A stretch of 64,000 bases of DNA, from positions 1-64,000 of the forward strand of contig JAJRYD010000005.1 of assembly GCA_024275955.1 (NCBI GenBank). Direction: 5' to 3'. A program made the position numbers and the translations under genes. The notes beneath the pieces were generated by a model. It saw nothing but the letters and a program-made list of their open reading frames with translations. It searched no databases and was not told the origin of the DNA. The DNA comes from Nitrospirota bacterium. Lineage in GTDB: Bacteria > Nitrospinota_A > UBA7883 > JACRGQ01. Shown one piece after another: positions 16,530 through 26,421 of this stretch; within the stretch, counting starts at the first letter, position 1, and each line of letters begins with the position of its first letter.

Positions 16530-17393
16530 TCAACAACAGCCGGAATAGCTATCATTTTCAATAGCATACTCTGAATTTTCGGGAAAGGTTCTCTGTAAAT
16601 ATTTTACCATACTCCCTGCTTTTTTATTATTTCCCAAGCGTCTGTTCAGCTTATACGCCTCAAAAATATCGGCTTCTCCCAAAAGCCCCTCATTAAACAT
16701 CGCATTAAGCTCGACCGACGCAAAGATATCCCGCTCTGTTTTTTTGACCTGCCCGTCTTTAGAAAAATAGGCCCAATAAGAGGTATCGGCAAACCTAAAA
16801 TACTCCCCACCGTCACGCTTAAGCGCTTTGAGCATAGTATCGCGGTAAAGCTCTTCATTAAATCTAGCTTTCGCTACGAGAGCTTTGTTGAAATCGAAAT
16901 AAAAAGAGGCGACAATACCAGCCTTGCCTAAAAACGAAACATCGTTTGAAAGCGGTTTTAACGAGAAAGTCTTCACGCTAAAGGCGGCCGCTAAAATGAG
17001 CATAAGAATCACTCCAGCTTTTTTTCTGTTGCCGTCTGAAAGCTTGAGACCTTTAGCGCGGCTCCAGCCAGCTAGATTAGAGAGACCAGCACCAAACCTA
17101 CCCTTTAGGAGCGATAGAATAATAACCAGCAAGATAAGATAAAACAAAACAAGCGGCACCGCCAGCATGGCCGGAACTGTTCCAAAAAATTCCCCTACTC
17201 CATAATAAAGCTCAGATACAGTAGAGGGAAAGGACGGCGGCCTGAAATGCCCTGGAGTATATTTGATGCCTTTAAAAAACAGCGGTACCACGGCGTTGAA
17301 AGCAAAATTAAAAAGCCTCTCGAATATGAGCAACAGTAAAAATAATATGCCAAAACTTTTATAATCAGAAATATTCTTAAACGGTTTTCTCAT
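16530..17393 (-). CDS. Unidentified membrane protein at end of polysaccharide locus
   Basis: The 287-residue product has three or four hydrophobic segments (about residues 13-38, 72-95 and 126-145) and a hydrophilic C-terminal half. That half has a helical pattern with the text EADIFEAYKLNRRLGNNKKAG, which may be a short TPR-like hairpin. It ends with a Cys-Cys pair. No family is recognised. It starts 17 nt after the WecG-fusion gene, so it is part of the same transcription unit; a role in glycan assembly is inferred from position only. Confidence 0.72.
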   Translation of the reverse strand: MRKPFKNISDYKSFGILFLLLLIFERLFNFAFNAVVPLFFKGIKYTPGHFRPPSFPSTVSELYYGVGEFFGTVPAMLAVPLVLFYLILLVIILSLLKGRFGAGLSNLAGWSRAKGLKLSDGNRKKAGVILMLILAAAFSVKTFSLKPLSNDVSFLGKAGIVASFYFDFNKALVAKARFNEELYRDTMLKALKRDGGEYFRFADTSYWAYFSKDGQVKKTERDIFASVELNAMFNEGLLGEADIFEAYKLNRRLGNNKKAGSMVKYLQRTFPENSEYAIENDSYSGCC

Positions 17394-17410
17394 CTATCCG
17401 CCATACCTAC

Positions 17411-19471
17411 TCATGCGTAGTAGATCGGCAAAAGATAGCCGAACACCGAAATAAAGTTTAAAAGAAGGAAGAAAAGCACGCCAAAGCCTTCCGCGTCCTC
17501 TATTTTCCAAAAACTGTTAAGGCTTCGCAAGCTGTACACCACAAGCATTGAAGCTGGAGCTATGGCGTAAAAGAGGTACCGCCCGGAAGCTCTATGTATA
17601 TAGTTCTCCGTAGAAAAAAAGAGAAAAAGGACTATAAATACCGTAAAAATACAGAAGATAGAAAAGAGTATCGAGCGAAAATCGGCTTCGCTGTCACCGT
17701 TCCTTTTCCAGTCACGCTTTAACCCTCCCAGCAGACCGAAACAAACAGCTACGGTAAATGCAAACAGTAAAAGGTAAAGCCCAAAGCTCATCTTATGAAC
17801 CATCTGCCCCAGCGTAAACCACGAAGTTACAAAAACAGTACCAACAGCCCGCATCCATTCGGAAAGCGGGATGCCTGCCCAGTCGCCGGGCGAAGAAAGA
17901 AAGTAGCCGGCAGATATCCCAACCCTATCGGCAACCTTTATAACGGCAAGCGGTAAAAAAAATTCCAGCAAAAGCAAACTGGCAAAAAGAAACAGAAATA
18001 AAATGCCGAGCTTTTTAAAAAGTTTCGCCTTGCCGTTACCGTAAACTGCCACGGCAAAGCCAACCGCCACCCAGCTGAGAAGAATTACCCCATACTGCTT
18101 GGTTATTACCGCGGCGCAAGATAGAAAAAGCAACAGCAACATCTCCTCGAGAGAAACACCTCGTTTCTTCACCAGCATCGTTATCAGATAAAAGGTTATC
18201 GTAAAAAGCAGAATCAAAAGAACATCGGAATTTACCATCACCCCCATATACGAAAACTGCGGATGCAGGCCAGCTATCAAAAGAGAGGCTGTCGCCAGCC
18301 ATTCCCGATAAGGCCCCTTGAAGATATTATCGCCGGCAAGGTAGATAAAAAGAAATGTGAGCATGGTAAAAACTACCGACACCATTCTTGAAAGCAACAG
18401 CGAGCTTTCGATATCGACAGTTTTAAAAAGCTTTAATGGAAGCGATGCCAAAAAATAGTAGAGCGGAGGCCTTGAGGGGGAAAAACTTTCGCTATGCTGT
18501 TTGAGGGCGGTTTCATTAAAAAACTTAGCCCCTAGCTTTGGCTTCTTCATTTCGGCCTTTTCCCAAAAGCCTGTGGCATTAAGCGATTTTATTATCTCGG
18601 CTTGATTAGAGTTGCCGTCGCCGCGCCCCGCCTTTACCATCACATAATCGAAATGGTTAGGCTCGTCGTTGCCCATCCATGGAGGGGTTATAAAAGCAAA
18701 AAGAAGCAGTTTTACAAAAAGAAAAAGAAAGACCGGAAGTAAAATCCTCTCGGTAAATAGCTTTTGTAAAAAGAGGCTATTGCCGACAAGATACCGTTTC
18801 CACATTCTGCCAGGTTCCTGCAAAAACCTGTAAAACCATTCCAGCCCAAGCTTTTGTAAAAACATCGGCGCTCTTTTGGCTTTTCCGGCCAGCACGTCAA
18901 AACTGCCTCCAACGCCCATAACAACCGAAACGCCAAGCCTATCTATATTAGCGTCGGTAAAGTTTTCCTTTTTCGGCGAACTCATGCCGATAAAAAGAAT
19001 GTCGGCAGAGGAACCGCTTATCGCCTCCACCACTTCCGCTTCGCTTTGGTAATAGCCGTCTTTTGCCCCAGCCACCTTTATGCCGGGAAAAAGCTCCTTT
19101 ACCTTCTCTACAGTTTTGCCCAGAACCTCAAGCGTAGCGCCGAGAAAGAAAAAGGAAAAACCTTTCTCGCTCCCTTCGCGTAAAAGCTCCATCATAAGGT
19201 CGATACCGGCAACCCTTTCTGGGATATCTACCCCAAGATACCGCCCCCCCCAGACTACCGCCTGCCCGTCGGCAAAACAAAAATCGGAGTTAGCAACAGA
19301 GTTGCGGAGCTTTTCGTCTTTTTCCATCGCCGCTATTTTTCCGGCGTTAAGAAATGAAACAGAGGTAACCCGTCTCTTCGTTACCGCGTCGAGCAGTGCC
19401 GATACCGCCTCCTGCATAACAAGCGTATCGACACGGCATCCAAGAAACTCTTCGCTTTTTCTATCTGCCAT
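17411..19471 (-). CDS. WecG/TagA-type glycosyltransferase fused to a GT-C-like membrane domain
   Basis: Residues 1-235 are a GT26 (WecG/TagA/CpsF) domain: VSFLNAGKIAAMEKDEKLRN, FADGQAVVWGGRYLG, ADILFIGMSSPKKE and GVGGSFDVLAGKAKRAP are the family motifs for transfer to a lipid-linked sugar. From about residue 240 a polytopic domain with roughly ten helices follows. Its first loop has PPWMGNDEPNHFDYV, the acidic DE-H pattern of GT-C-type membrane glycosyltransferases. The fusion would place two transfer steps in one polypeptide. The ATG at 19471, 2 nt after the asnB stop, is preferred to an in-frame start 33 nt upstream inside asnB. Confidence 0.82.
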   Translation of the reverse strand: MADRKSEEFLGCRVDTLVMQEAVSALLDAVTKRRVTSVSFLNAGKIAAMEKDEKLRNSVANSDFCFADGQAVVWGGRYLGVDIPERVAGIDLMMELLREGSEKGFSFFFLGATLEVLGKTVEKVKELFPGIKVAGAKDGYYQSEAEVVEAISGSSADILFIGMSSPKKENFTDANIDRLGVSVVMGVGGSFDVLAGKAKRAPMFLQKLGLEWFYRFLQEPGRMWKRYLVGNSLFLQKLFTERILLPVFLFLFVKLLLFAFITPPWMGNDEPNHFDYVMVKAGRGDGNSNQAEIIKSLNATGFWEKAEMKKPKLGAKFFNETALKQHSESFSPSRPPLYYFLASLPLKLFKTVDIESSLLLSRMVSVVFTMLTFLFIYLAGDNIFKGPYREWLATASLLIAGLHPQFSYMGVMVNSDVLLILLFTITFYLITMLVKKRGVSLEEMLLLLFLSCAAVITKQYGVILLSWVAVGFAVAVYGNGKAKLFKKLGILFLFLFASLLLLEFFLPLAVIKVADRVGISAGYFLSSPGDWAGIPLSEWMRAVGTVFVTSWFTLGQMVHKMSFGLYLLLFAFTVAVCFGLLGGLKRDWKRNGDSEADFRSILFSIFCIFTVFIVLFLFFSTENYIHRASGRYLFYAIAPASMLVVYSLRSLNSFWKIEDAEGFGVLFFLLLNFISVFGYLLPIYYA

Positions 19472-19473
19472 TT

Positions 19474-21303
19474 TTAAACAGTTACCCCAAACCTCTTGGC
19501 CCAAAGCTCTAGCGATATAAGCATAAACAGATGTCTGGAATAATCGTCTCTCCCTTGCCTGTGCTTTTTAACCATCGCTTCAACGGCGCCGTCTTTAAAA
19601 ATATTTCTGGTAAGCGCTCCCTTATCGCAGACTATTTCGACAAAATCTTTTGAAAGCTCGCTTCTAAACCAATCGCCGGCAGGAGTCTCAAACCCTAGTT
19701 TTTTACGGTTTATCACCTCTGCCGGAACCTTTCGCTTCGCCATCTCCCTAAAAAAAACCTTTCCATTAAAACCTCTAACCTTCTTATCGGAAGAAAGCTG
19801 TTCCACGAAACAGGCAAAATTGATATCGAGATACGGGACGCGCACTTCGACGGAGTGAGCCATAGAAACCTTATCGGTATAAAGCAGAAGGTCGTCCGGT
19901 AGCGATGTCCTCATCTCCACCCAAAGCATTTTGGAAAGCGAGTCGCGCCCCTTTATATCCGATGCGTAGTATTCAATCGCCGACATATCGTCAGGAAAAG
20001 CGTCAGCGAGAATTCCATCGCGCATATAACTGTTGAACACGGAAAAGGTTTTAAGAAAACGGGCAGTGTCGTCTCTCTCGCCCAAAGCGTAAAAAGCTCT
20101 CTTCAAGCCGGAAAAACCTTTTACAGAGCTGGCCAGCATCCCAAGCAGTCGAGAGCCGAAGAGAGGCCTTAAAGCGCCTGAAAGCTTTTCCGCCCTATGC
20201 CGAAAATAACCGCCAAACAGTTCGTCCACCCCTTGCCCAGAAAGAACAACCTTATGACTTTTGCCGATTTCCCTGCAAAGAAGATAAAGCGGAACGGATG
20301 AACTAGTCGCCACCGGCTCTTCCATATGCCAAACGACATCTTCAAGAGCCGATAGAAAATCTAGATGGTCTATCTCTATCTTTTCGTGGTTGATGCCTAA
20401 AAGCTTTGCCGTATCGGCGGCATATTTCAGCTCGTCAAACGAGTGGTCTCCCTTAAAGCCGACGGTAAAGGCGGTAAGCGAACCGCCATACCTCTTTGCC
20501 GCCAGCGTTGCCAGCAAAGTGGAATCGAGTCCTCCGCTTAGAAGGATTCCGACAGGCACGTCCGATACAAGCTGACGGGATACCGCCGCATCCAACAGCT
20601 TTTCGGCATCGGATACAGTTCCGGCATCAGCCCCAGAGTTGTCGCCGATAAAGTACCGTTTCTCTTCCAGCTCGCTCCCTTTTAAGATGAGGTAATGCCC
20701 GGGCCTTAGTTTTTTAATCTTCTTAAAAAGCGTGCTTGGCGCTGGCGAGTAGCGGTAGGTGAGCATTGTGTTCAAGCTTTCGACATCAAATTCTTTTAGC
20801 TTTTGGTCTACGCCTAGTATCGCTTTCATTTCGGAGGCGAAAAGAAGCCTGCCGTTGCCGATGGAGTAGTAGATAGGTTTTACCCCGTAATGGTCGCGCG
20901 CCATGAAAAGCTTTTTCTCCGCTCTGTCCCATACCGCGAACGCGAATATGCCGTTAAAACGGCTGAGACAATCTGCCCCCCATCTGGCATACGAGGCGAG
21001 CAGAACCTCGGTATCAGAGGAGGTTTTAAATGGGTAGCCGCCAAGCTCTTTTTTGAGTTCGCGGTAGTTATAAAGCTCTCCGTTATAGGTAACAACATAC
21101 CGCCCGTCTGCCGATTCCATCGGCTGGCTTCCTCCGTTGATATCTATAATCGCCAGCCTCTTATGGGCAAGAGCTACGCCTTTTTCCAGCCATATAGCTT
21201 CGCCGTCCGGCCCTCGGTGCGACTGCAAGGCGGACATAGCCTCAAGCTTCGCCTTTTGCACCGGCTCACCGTCAAAGTTTACCCAGCCGGCTATGCCGCA
21301 CAT
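19474..21303 (-). CDS. asnB: Glutamine-hydrolysing asparagine synthetase (AsnB family)
   Basis: The enzyme class uses glutamine and ATP to amidate a carboxylate. The true start is the ATG at 21303, because processing must expose Cys2 of MCGIAGW as the Ntn-glutaminase nucleophile; longer frames would bury it. The glutaminase domain (about 1-220) has SHRGPDGEAIW and TYNGELYNYREL. The synthetase domain has the PP-loop LLSGGLDSTLLA and LSGQGVDELFGGY. At 609 aa it has the normal length. The start overlaps the previous stop by 1 nt. In polysaccharide loci such enzymes may amidate a sugar acid rather than aspartate; that is inference. Confidence 0.9.
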   Translation of the reverse strand: MCGIAGWVNFDGEPVQKAKLEAMSALQSHRGPDGEAIWLEKGVALAHKRLAIIDINGGSQPMESADGRYVVTYNGELYNYRELKKELGGYPFKTSSDTEVLLASYARWGADCLSRFNGIFAFAVWDRAEKKLFMARDHYGVKPIYYSIGNGRLLFASEMKAILGVDQKLKEFDVESLNTMLTYRYSPAPSTLFKKIKKLRPGHYLILKGSELEEKRYFIGDNSGADAGTVSDAEKLLDAAVSRQLVSDVPVGILLSGGLDSTLLATLAAKRYGGSLTAFTVGFKGDHSFDELKYAADTAKLLGINHEKIEIDHLDFLSALEDVVWHMEEPVATSSSVPLYLLCREIGKSHKVVLSGQGVDELFGGYFRHRAEKLSGALRPLFGSRLLGMLASSVKGFSGLKRAFYALGERDDTARFLKTFSVFNSYMRDGILADAFPDDMSAIEYYASDIKGRDSLSKMLWVEMRTSLPDDLLLYTDKVSMAHSVEVRVPYLDINFACFVEQLSSDKKVRGFNGKVFFREMAKRKVPAEVINRKKLGFETPAGDWFRSELSKDFVEIVCDKGALTRNIFKDGAVEAMVKKHRQGRDDYSRHLFMLISLELWAKRFGVTV

Positions 21304-22511
21304 CAGCTGTTCCCTTCCAGCTTCATTTTTGCAAGCCCGACATTCGCAAGAGCTATAACCATCGGTACTGTCGCCCACCTGCCGTAGTTCATACGCGACA
21401 GGCCAAAGCTATACCTCCGGTGATAGTAATAGCTTTTGCTGGCATCGTACATCTCATCCTTAACCTTCTTAAAGACCTCTTCGGCAATTCCGAGGCATCT
21501 GCCAAGCTTACCGCTTGAAACAGAAAGAAGGTTTATAGCTTCGGCCGTGCTTCTTGTATCTATAGATATGCCAAGAGGTAGGTGGCTCTTCTTGAAATGA
21601 TTGACGGTGTGGTCTTTATTTACAAACTCCGCGATAAAACTGTCAAGGCCGGCAACGAACGCGCCAGAAGCATCGTTATCTTCTACAAAGCCAGAGTATT
21701 CGAGAAGATTTTCAAGAACGAAAGCCGAATGAAAGCAGTCTATAAAATTGTCCTTATCTTTTACGCTCCCTTTTTCGAAATAGAACCAGCTACCGTCCTT
21801 GTTTTGCTGTGCCGTTACGAATTTCATAATCTTTAAAGAGCGCTCGATATAATCATCCCGCCCGAAAAAACTGCCCAGCTTTATAAGGAGCAACGCCGCG
21901 TATGAATTTGCGTTTATTACATATCTTTCGTCATCTTCGGCGTATCGCACCTTGCTACTGCCGTCAGGCAGATCAACCAGACCTGTGTCGTTAAATACAA
22001 ACTCCCCCGCGTCCCTTAAAACCTCTCTCTCTCTTTGCGGCATTTTAGAGCCTTCATACGCTTCGAGAATATAGGTAACAAGATACGCCGTGTGCGGCAC
22101 GCAAGGGGTAAAGGCCGGAACCAGCCGATTGGTATACCAATTAAAATTATGCCCAAGCCCTCTTCCGCTCGACGACTTTCCAAGTTTTTTCAGCATATGC
22201 TCCGTAAGCATAAGACGGTCGGCCTCAAAGCTTTCGTCAGCCGTAAGCTGTCGGTAGGCAAGCATCGCCTTGAGGAAGGATGGCAACGTCTCAAGCGGTA
22301 TATCCGGCTTCAGGCCTATTCTAAAAAGTTTTGGGAAAAGAACCTCCATAACATAAACCACGCCGACAATCGGAGTGGTAAAGAGGTTTCTGGTTTTCCG
22401 CAAAAATATGCCTATTCCCCTGCCCCAGAAATCGTAATGGTCGTAAGACCTATAGCCCTCCTTTTGCATCTGCCAAAGGAGGGCTTTCATATGAGCCGTT
22501 ACTTCATTCAC
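21303..22511 (-). CDS. Predicted alpha/alpha-barrel protein of polysaccharide locus
   Basis: The 402-residue product is soluble, rich in Trp, Tyr and His, and has a series of helical hairpins. They include NANSYAALLLIKLG, VTAQQNKDGSWFYF and DCFHSAFVLENLLEY, resembling alpha/alpha toroids of polysaccharide-processing enzymes and terpene-cyclase-like folds. No catalytic signature is certain. The GTG start overlaps the flippase stop by 4 nt and follows GGGAG. Position between a flippase and an amidotransferase suggests a role in glycan modification. Confidence 0.72.
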   Translation of the reverse strand: MNEVTAHMKALLWQMQKEGYRSYDHYDFWGRGIGIFLRKTRNLFTTPIVGVVYVMEVLFPKLFRIGLKPDIPLETLPSFLKAMLAYRQLTADESFEADRLMLTEHMLKKLGKSSSGRGLGHNFNWYTNRLVPAFTPCVPHTAYLVTYILEAYEGSKMPQREREVLRDAGEFVFNDTGLVDLPDGSSKVRYAEDDERYVINANSYAALLLIKLGSFFGRDDYIERSLKIMKFVTAQQNKDGSWFYFEKGSVKDKDNFIDCFHSAFVLENLLEYSGFVEDNDASGAFVAGLDSFIAEFVNKDHTVNHFKKSHLPLGISIDTRSTAEAINLLSVSSGKLGRCLGIAEEVFKKVKDEMYDASKSYYYHRRYSFGLSRMNYGRWATVPMVIALANVGLAKMKLEGNS

Positions 22512-23749
22512 GCGGTTCTCTCCCTAAACATCACAGCGACAAATCTAACTACAGCCACAGTCATAAAAAGGGTCATCTGAAACATTATCAATTTTTCCAG
22601 CGAATCCGAAAAATAAAAAATCCCGGGTAGCTGAAGAGCGGTAACCGCCAGTGCCAGCAGAAGAAACTTCCGGCCGCCGCTGGCAAGGCTGTAATTGAAC
22701 TCCATTAAAAGAAAAGAGACCGCCCACACAGCTACGCAGTAGTAGGGAAGTAGGCTGGAGACAGCTTTGTCATCAACCCTAAAAAGCAGACGCATTATAT
22801 CATCGGACCAAAAATAGGAAAAAAGCGTAACCACGGCACCTACGCCGAACAGCATAAACGAAGCTCTCTTAAAAAGCTCGATAGAGTTGGCGCTGTTTAA
22901 AATTTTACCCCGTACCGCGGCGGGAAAGAGAGCCGCAGATACGACCAGCGCCGTAACAAAAATTGTTTTGCCTATCGTGGCGAAAGCGCTATATATGCCG
23001 GACTCTTCTGGAGAGAAAAGCAAGCGTACCAATATAATATCGACATTGATAAAAAACAGCGGAAAGAAACCGGCGATGACAGCTTTGATGTAAAAGCTGA
23101 GCATCTCGTGCCTGCCGACATTCGGCCTTTCAGGCTCGACATCTTTTTGATGAGAACTAATAGCGATATGCATAATGGCGATTGAAACAATTACAGAAAG
23201 AAAAAGCGCGGAAATAGCTTTACCGACTGTAATACCGATAGCTATAAAGATAGCGGCCAAAGCAAGCCTAAGAAGACCAGAGATAGAAAGACCGATCGCT
23301 AGAATGCCGAATTTTTCCATCCCCCTTACGAACCCCAGCGGAACTGCCTGCAAAAAGTAGGAGCCTATTAATGTTCCTGTTATTAAAATCACGCCAAAGC
23401 TGTCGATATTGAGGCTCTCTTTCCAGAGAACCGAAGAACCGGCAACCAGAAGTACCGAAAGAAAGGCACAGAGCAATGCAAGCGACCACGAAAGAGAGTA
23501 AAAACCCCACACCTTTCCGGGAAGTTGAAGAGCTAGAAACTGTGCCGTATATTTAGCGTAGACGAGTATCAACGCCCCTGTAAAAACCGAAAAGATAAGC
23601 TGTATGGAAAGAAGCGCGTTCAACGCGCCAAAATCGCCCATTCCCATCGAACGGCCCATCATCAAAAGAAAAATGAAAGCGGAAGCACTGTTTATAAAAG
23701 TGGCGGCAAAGACTGTGGCAGAATTTTTTGTAAGCTCTTTTTTGCTCAT
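22508..23749 (-). CDS. Polysaccharide flippase (Wzx-like, MOP superfamily)
   Basis: The 413-residue protein has about 12 hydrophobic helices and the N-terminal pattern NSATVFAATFINSASAFIFLLMMGRSMGMGDFGALNAL, read here as separate short motifs, typical of oligosaccharide flippases. It also has a central FINVDIILVRLLFSPEESGIY, the conserved loop in which a mobile subunit is exported. It would move a lipid-linked glycan across the inner membrane. ATG 23749 is used; a TTG two codons upstream is an alternative. It is the first gene of the polysaccharide operon and starts 45 nt after ftsK begins reading away. Confidence 0.85.
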   Translation of the reverse strand: MSKKELTKNSATVFAATFINSASAFIFLLMMGRSMGMGDFGALNALLSIQLIFSVFTGALILVYAKYTAQFLALQLPGKVWGFYSLSWSLALLCAFLSVLLVAGSSVLWKESLNIDSFGVILITGTLIGSYFLQAVPLGFVRGMEKFGILAIGLSISGLLRLALAAIFIAIGITVGKAISALFLSVIVSIAIMHIAISSHQKDVEPERPNVGRHEMLSFYIKAVIAGFFPLFFINVDIILVRLLFSPEESGIYSAFATIGKTIFVTALVVSAALFPAAVRGKILNSANSIELFKRASFMLFGVGAVVTLFSYFWSDDIMRLLFRVDDKAVSSLLPYYCVAVWAVSFLLMEFNYSLASGGRKFLLLALAVTALQLPGIFYFSDSLEKLIMFQMTLFMTVAVVRFVAVMFRERTA

Positions 23750-23794
23750 AAGCAAAATGTTAAGGCGTAGGCCGTGCAGGAATTGATTTAGACA

Positions 23795-26191
23795 TTAAAT
23801 CTCACCAGAATCGCTCCTGTCGGGTATCAGCACCTGCCTCGGTTTTGCTCCATCCGCGGGGCCGACCATACCTTTTGCCTCCATCGTTTCTATTATCCTC
23901 GCGGCGCGGTTGTAGCCTATACGCAGTCTTCTTTGTATCATGCTTATGCTCGCCTGCCTTGTATTGCTTATAATGTCTACAGCCTGTTCAAAATACTCGT
24001 CGTCATCATCATCCTCTTGCGCGGCGGCCGACTCTTCGGCCCTCGCGTGCGCCTTTAGGATCTCTTCGTTATAGACAGGCTTGCCCTGCTTTTTGAAGAA
24101 GTCTACCGTTGTCTTTATCTCCTCATCTGCCACGAACGGCCCGTGAATCCTTCTAAGACGTGAAGTACCCGGAGGAAGAAAAAGCATATCGCCTTTTCCT
24201 AAAAGTTTTTCGGCGCCTATCGAATCGAGGATAGTACGGCTGTCTATCCTTGATGTAACCTGATACGAAATACGCGCGGGAAAGTTTGCCTTTATAACTC
24301 CGGTAAGAACATCGACCGACGGCCTTTGGGTAGCTACTATAAGGTGTATGCCGGCGGCTCTGGCCATCTGCGCTATCCTCGCTAGCGCGTCTTCCACATC
24401 TTTCGAGGCTACCATCATAAGGTCTGCAAGTTCGTCTATTACCACAACTATGTACGGAAGCGGCTTTAAATCCCTCTTCTCGTTTTCGTCCGCCTCATCG
24501 CCGTCTCTTTTATCCGCCATCTCAGAATCGCCGACATCTATCGGAGCGTGCTCTTTCTCTGCTTCCTTTTCCTCAAGGTATTCCTTAACCCATTTATTGT
24601 AGCTGGCGATATTCCTAAACCCCATGTCGGCCAGAAGGTGGTACCGCCTATCCATTTCCGTAACTGCCCACTTAAGCGCGTTTGCCGCCTTTTTTGGGTT
24701 GGTCACTACCGGCGCTATAAGGTGCGGTATGCCGTCGTAAACGGAAAGCTCCAGCATCTTCGGGTCTATCATTATGAACTTCACCTCGGCCGGTGTCGAC
24801 TTGTAGAGTATCGACATTATCATAGTGTTAAGCCCCACCGATTTGCCGGAGCCTGTAGCCCCAGCCACCAGAAGGTGCGGTATGACGGCAAGGTCCGTAA
24901 CCACCGGGATACCGCTGGTATCTTTACCCAGCACCATAGTAAGCTTTGAGCCGGATTCTTTGAACTCTTCCGACGCTATAATCTTTTTAAGGCTTACCGG
25001 ATCTACGTTTTTGTTCGGCACTTCTATGCCGACCACAGCCTTGCCCGGCACAGGAGCTAGTATCCTTACCGAGATAGCTCTAAGGCCCATCGCAAGGTCG
25101 TCAGCCAGCCCGACTATACGGCTTACCTTAATGCCGGCCGCTGGTTCAAACTCGTAAAGCGTTATCACAGGCCCGGGAAGCACCATCGTCACGCGGCCCT
25201 CTATGCCGAAGTCCGAAAGTTTTTTTACAAGAATCTGCGAGTTGACGAGAAGCTCTTTTTCGGTGCTTTCCCTGCTTACATGTTTTGGGCTATTGAGAAA
25301 AGATACCTGCGGCAACGAGTATGCCTGCCCATCTTCATCGAAGGTGAACGTCGCCTGCTCCGCGTCGAATTCCTCAATAGTGCTATGGCCGCTACGCTCC
25401 GGGTTTTTAACTATTTCCGGCAAAAGCTCTTTTTCTGCCATTTTTTCAGAAGCTATTTCTGTTTCCTTCGGCTCCTCTGCGCCGCTTACTGCCTGTTCAT
25501 CTTCACTTCGTCCAATTACGGGGCGATGCTCCTTAAATTTGGAAAGCTTTTCCATTAAAGACTTGCCGGTAGTTTCGATAAGTTTAAGCGAGTCGGCAAG
25601 TGACCGTTTTAAAAACTGCCAAAACCCGCTTACGGAAACTCTGGTAGCAACCAGTAGCGAAAGAAAAAGAACGGTAAACCCGACAAGCGCCGTTCCCGGC
25701 CTTGCCAGAAGCGGAATGAAAATATTCTCTGCAAAAACCTTTCCCAAAAATCCGCCGGCAGAAACCGACGGGTGCCTCGGGTCGACCACCCAAAAAAGAT
25801 GGCGCAGTATGCAGTAGGAAAAGGTAAAAAGTACCGCGCCTGCTATAAGCGAGGAAGCATAATTCCACGAATTTTGTCTAAAAAGAAGAATGCCGCAAGC
25901 AAGAACAACAACAGGAACAACGTAAGAAGCACCGCCTAAAATTTTGATAAGAATGGAAGAAAGATAAGCCCCTACTATCCCGCCTAAATTAAGAAGTGGA
26001 ATGCCGCCCGACCTGTAGTTCCCTAAATCAAGAGAGCTGTACGAGACAAGCCCCGCCACCAGAAAAAGAGTGAACGCTATTAGAAAAACGCCAAAAATCT
26101 CTTTTGCCAGCCGGTTTCCTAAAAACTCTTGGAGCCTTTCTATCTTGGGCTGTTCCGCCCCTTTTTTCGCCTTTTTAGACTCTTTCGCCAT
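23795..26191 (-). CDS. ftsK: DNA translocase FtsK
   Basis: FtsK is the septal DNA pump that clears chromosomes and activates XerCD recombination. The 798-residue protein has four N-terminal membrane helices (about residues 35-205), a short charged linker (about 220-300), the alpha/beta motor with Walker A GATGSGKSVG, Walker B IVVVIDELADLMM and the ATQRPSVDVLTGVIKANFPA segment, and the C-terminal gamma winged helix (QRRLRIGYNRAARIIE) that reads KOPS. An acidic insertion (EDDDDDEYFEQ) precedes the gamma domain. It is probably transcribed together with the downstream polysaccharide operon. Confidence 0.96.
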   Translation of the reverse strand: MAKESKKAKKGAEQPKIERLQEFLGNRLAKEIFGVFLIAFTLFLVAGLVSYSSLDLGNYRSGGIPLLNLGGIVGAYLSSILIKILGGASYVVPVVVLACGILLFRQNSWNYASSLIAGAVLFTFSYCILRHLFWVVDPRHPSVSAGGFLGKVFAENIFIPLLARPGTALVGFTVLFLSLLVATRVSVSGFWQFLKRSLADSLKLIETTGKSLMEKLSKFKEHRPVIGRSEDEQAVSGAEEPKETEIASEKMAEKELLPEIVKNPERSGHSTIEEFDAEQATFTFDEDGQAYSLPQVSFLNSPKHVSRESTEKELLVNSQILVKKLSDFGIEGRVTMVLPGPVITLYEFEPAAGIKVSRIVGLADDLAMGLRAISVRILAPVPGKAVVGIEVPNKNVDPVSLKKIIASEEFKESGSKLTMVLGKDTSGIPVVTDLAVIPHLLVAGATGSGKSVGLNTMIMSILYKSTPAEVKFIMIDPKMLELSVYDGIPHLIAPVVTNPKKAANALKWAVTEMDRRYHLLADMGFRNIASYNKWVKEYLEEKEAEKEHAPIDVGDSEMADKRDGDEADENEKRDLKPLPYIVVVIDELADLMMVASKDVEDALARIAQMARAAGIHLIVATQRPSVDVLTGVIKANFPARISYQVTSRIDSRTILDSIGAEKLLGKGDMLFLPPGTSRLRRIHGPFVADEEIKTTVDFFKKQGKPVYNEEILKAHARAEESAAAQEDDDDDEYFEQAVDIISNTRQASISMIQRRLRIGYNRAARIIETMEAKGMVGPADGAKPRQVLIPDRSDSGEI

Positions 26192-26295
26192 TTGGGCTAT
26201 TTTACGCTAAAATTTCGGGTAAAGGTTTGAATTTTTAACTTTTTTTTGCCGTTTCCGGCGATAACTAGAGGCGATAGTCCGGTCATTTGTAATTC

Positions 26296-26421
26296 TCAAC
26301 TACCACTTCCACCTGAATCATTCTTATAAACTGTTTGAATAAACTCTATCTGAACTAGAGAGTGTCCTTTTGCCTTTAAACGATAAAAATCCAACTTCAC
26401 TGAATGACACTTCCCAGCCAT
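26296..26421 (-). CDS. Small ORF of 41 codons, possibly part of a decayed gene
   Basis: An ATG at 26421 opens a 41-codon frame that starts MAGKCHSVKLDFYRLKAKGH and continues HSLVQIEFIQTVY to a TGA at 26296, with AGAGG 9 nt upstream. The residue pattern looks protein-like. Just upstream another minus-strand ORF (26477-26445, MAESITVGSI) has a strong GGGAGG 6 nt before its ATG. If one G of its G-run were removed it would run into a second coding-like frame. The three may be pieces of one frameshifted gene. No family is assigned. The rest of 26192-26498 shows nothing else. Confidence 0.35.
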   Translation of the reverse strand: MAGKCHSVKLDFYRLKAKGHSLVQIEFIQTVYKNDSGGSGS

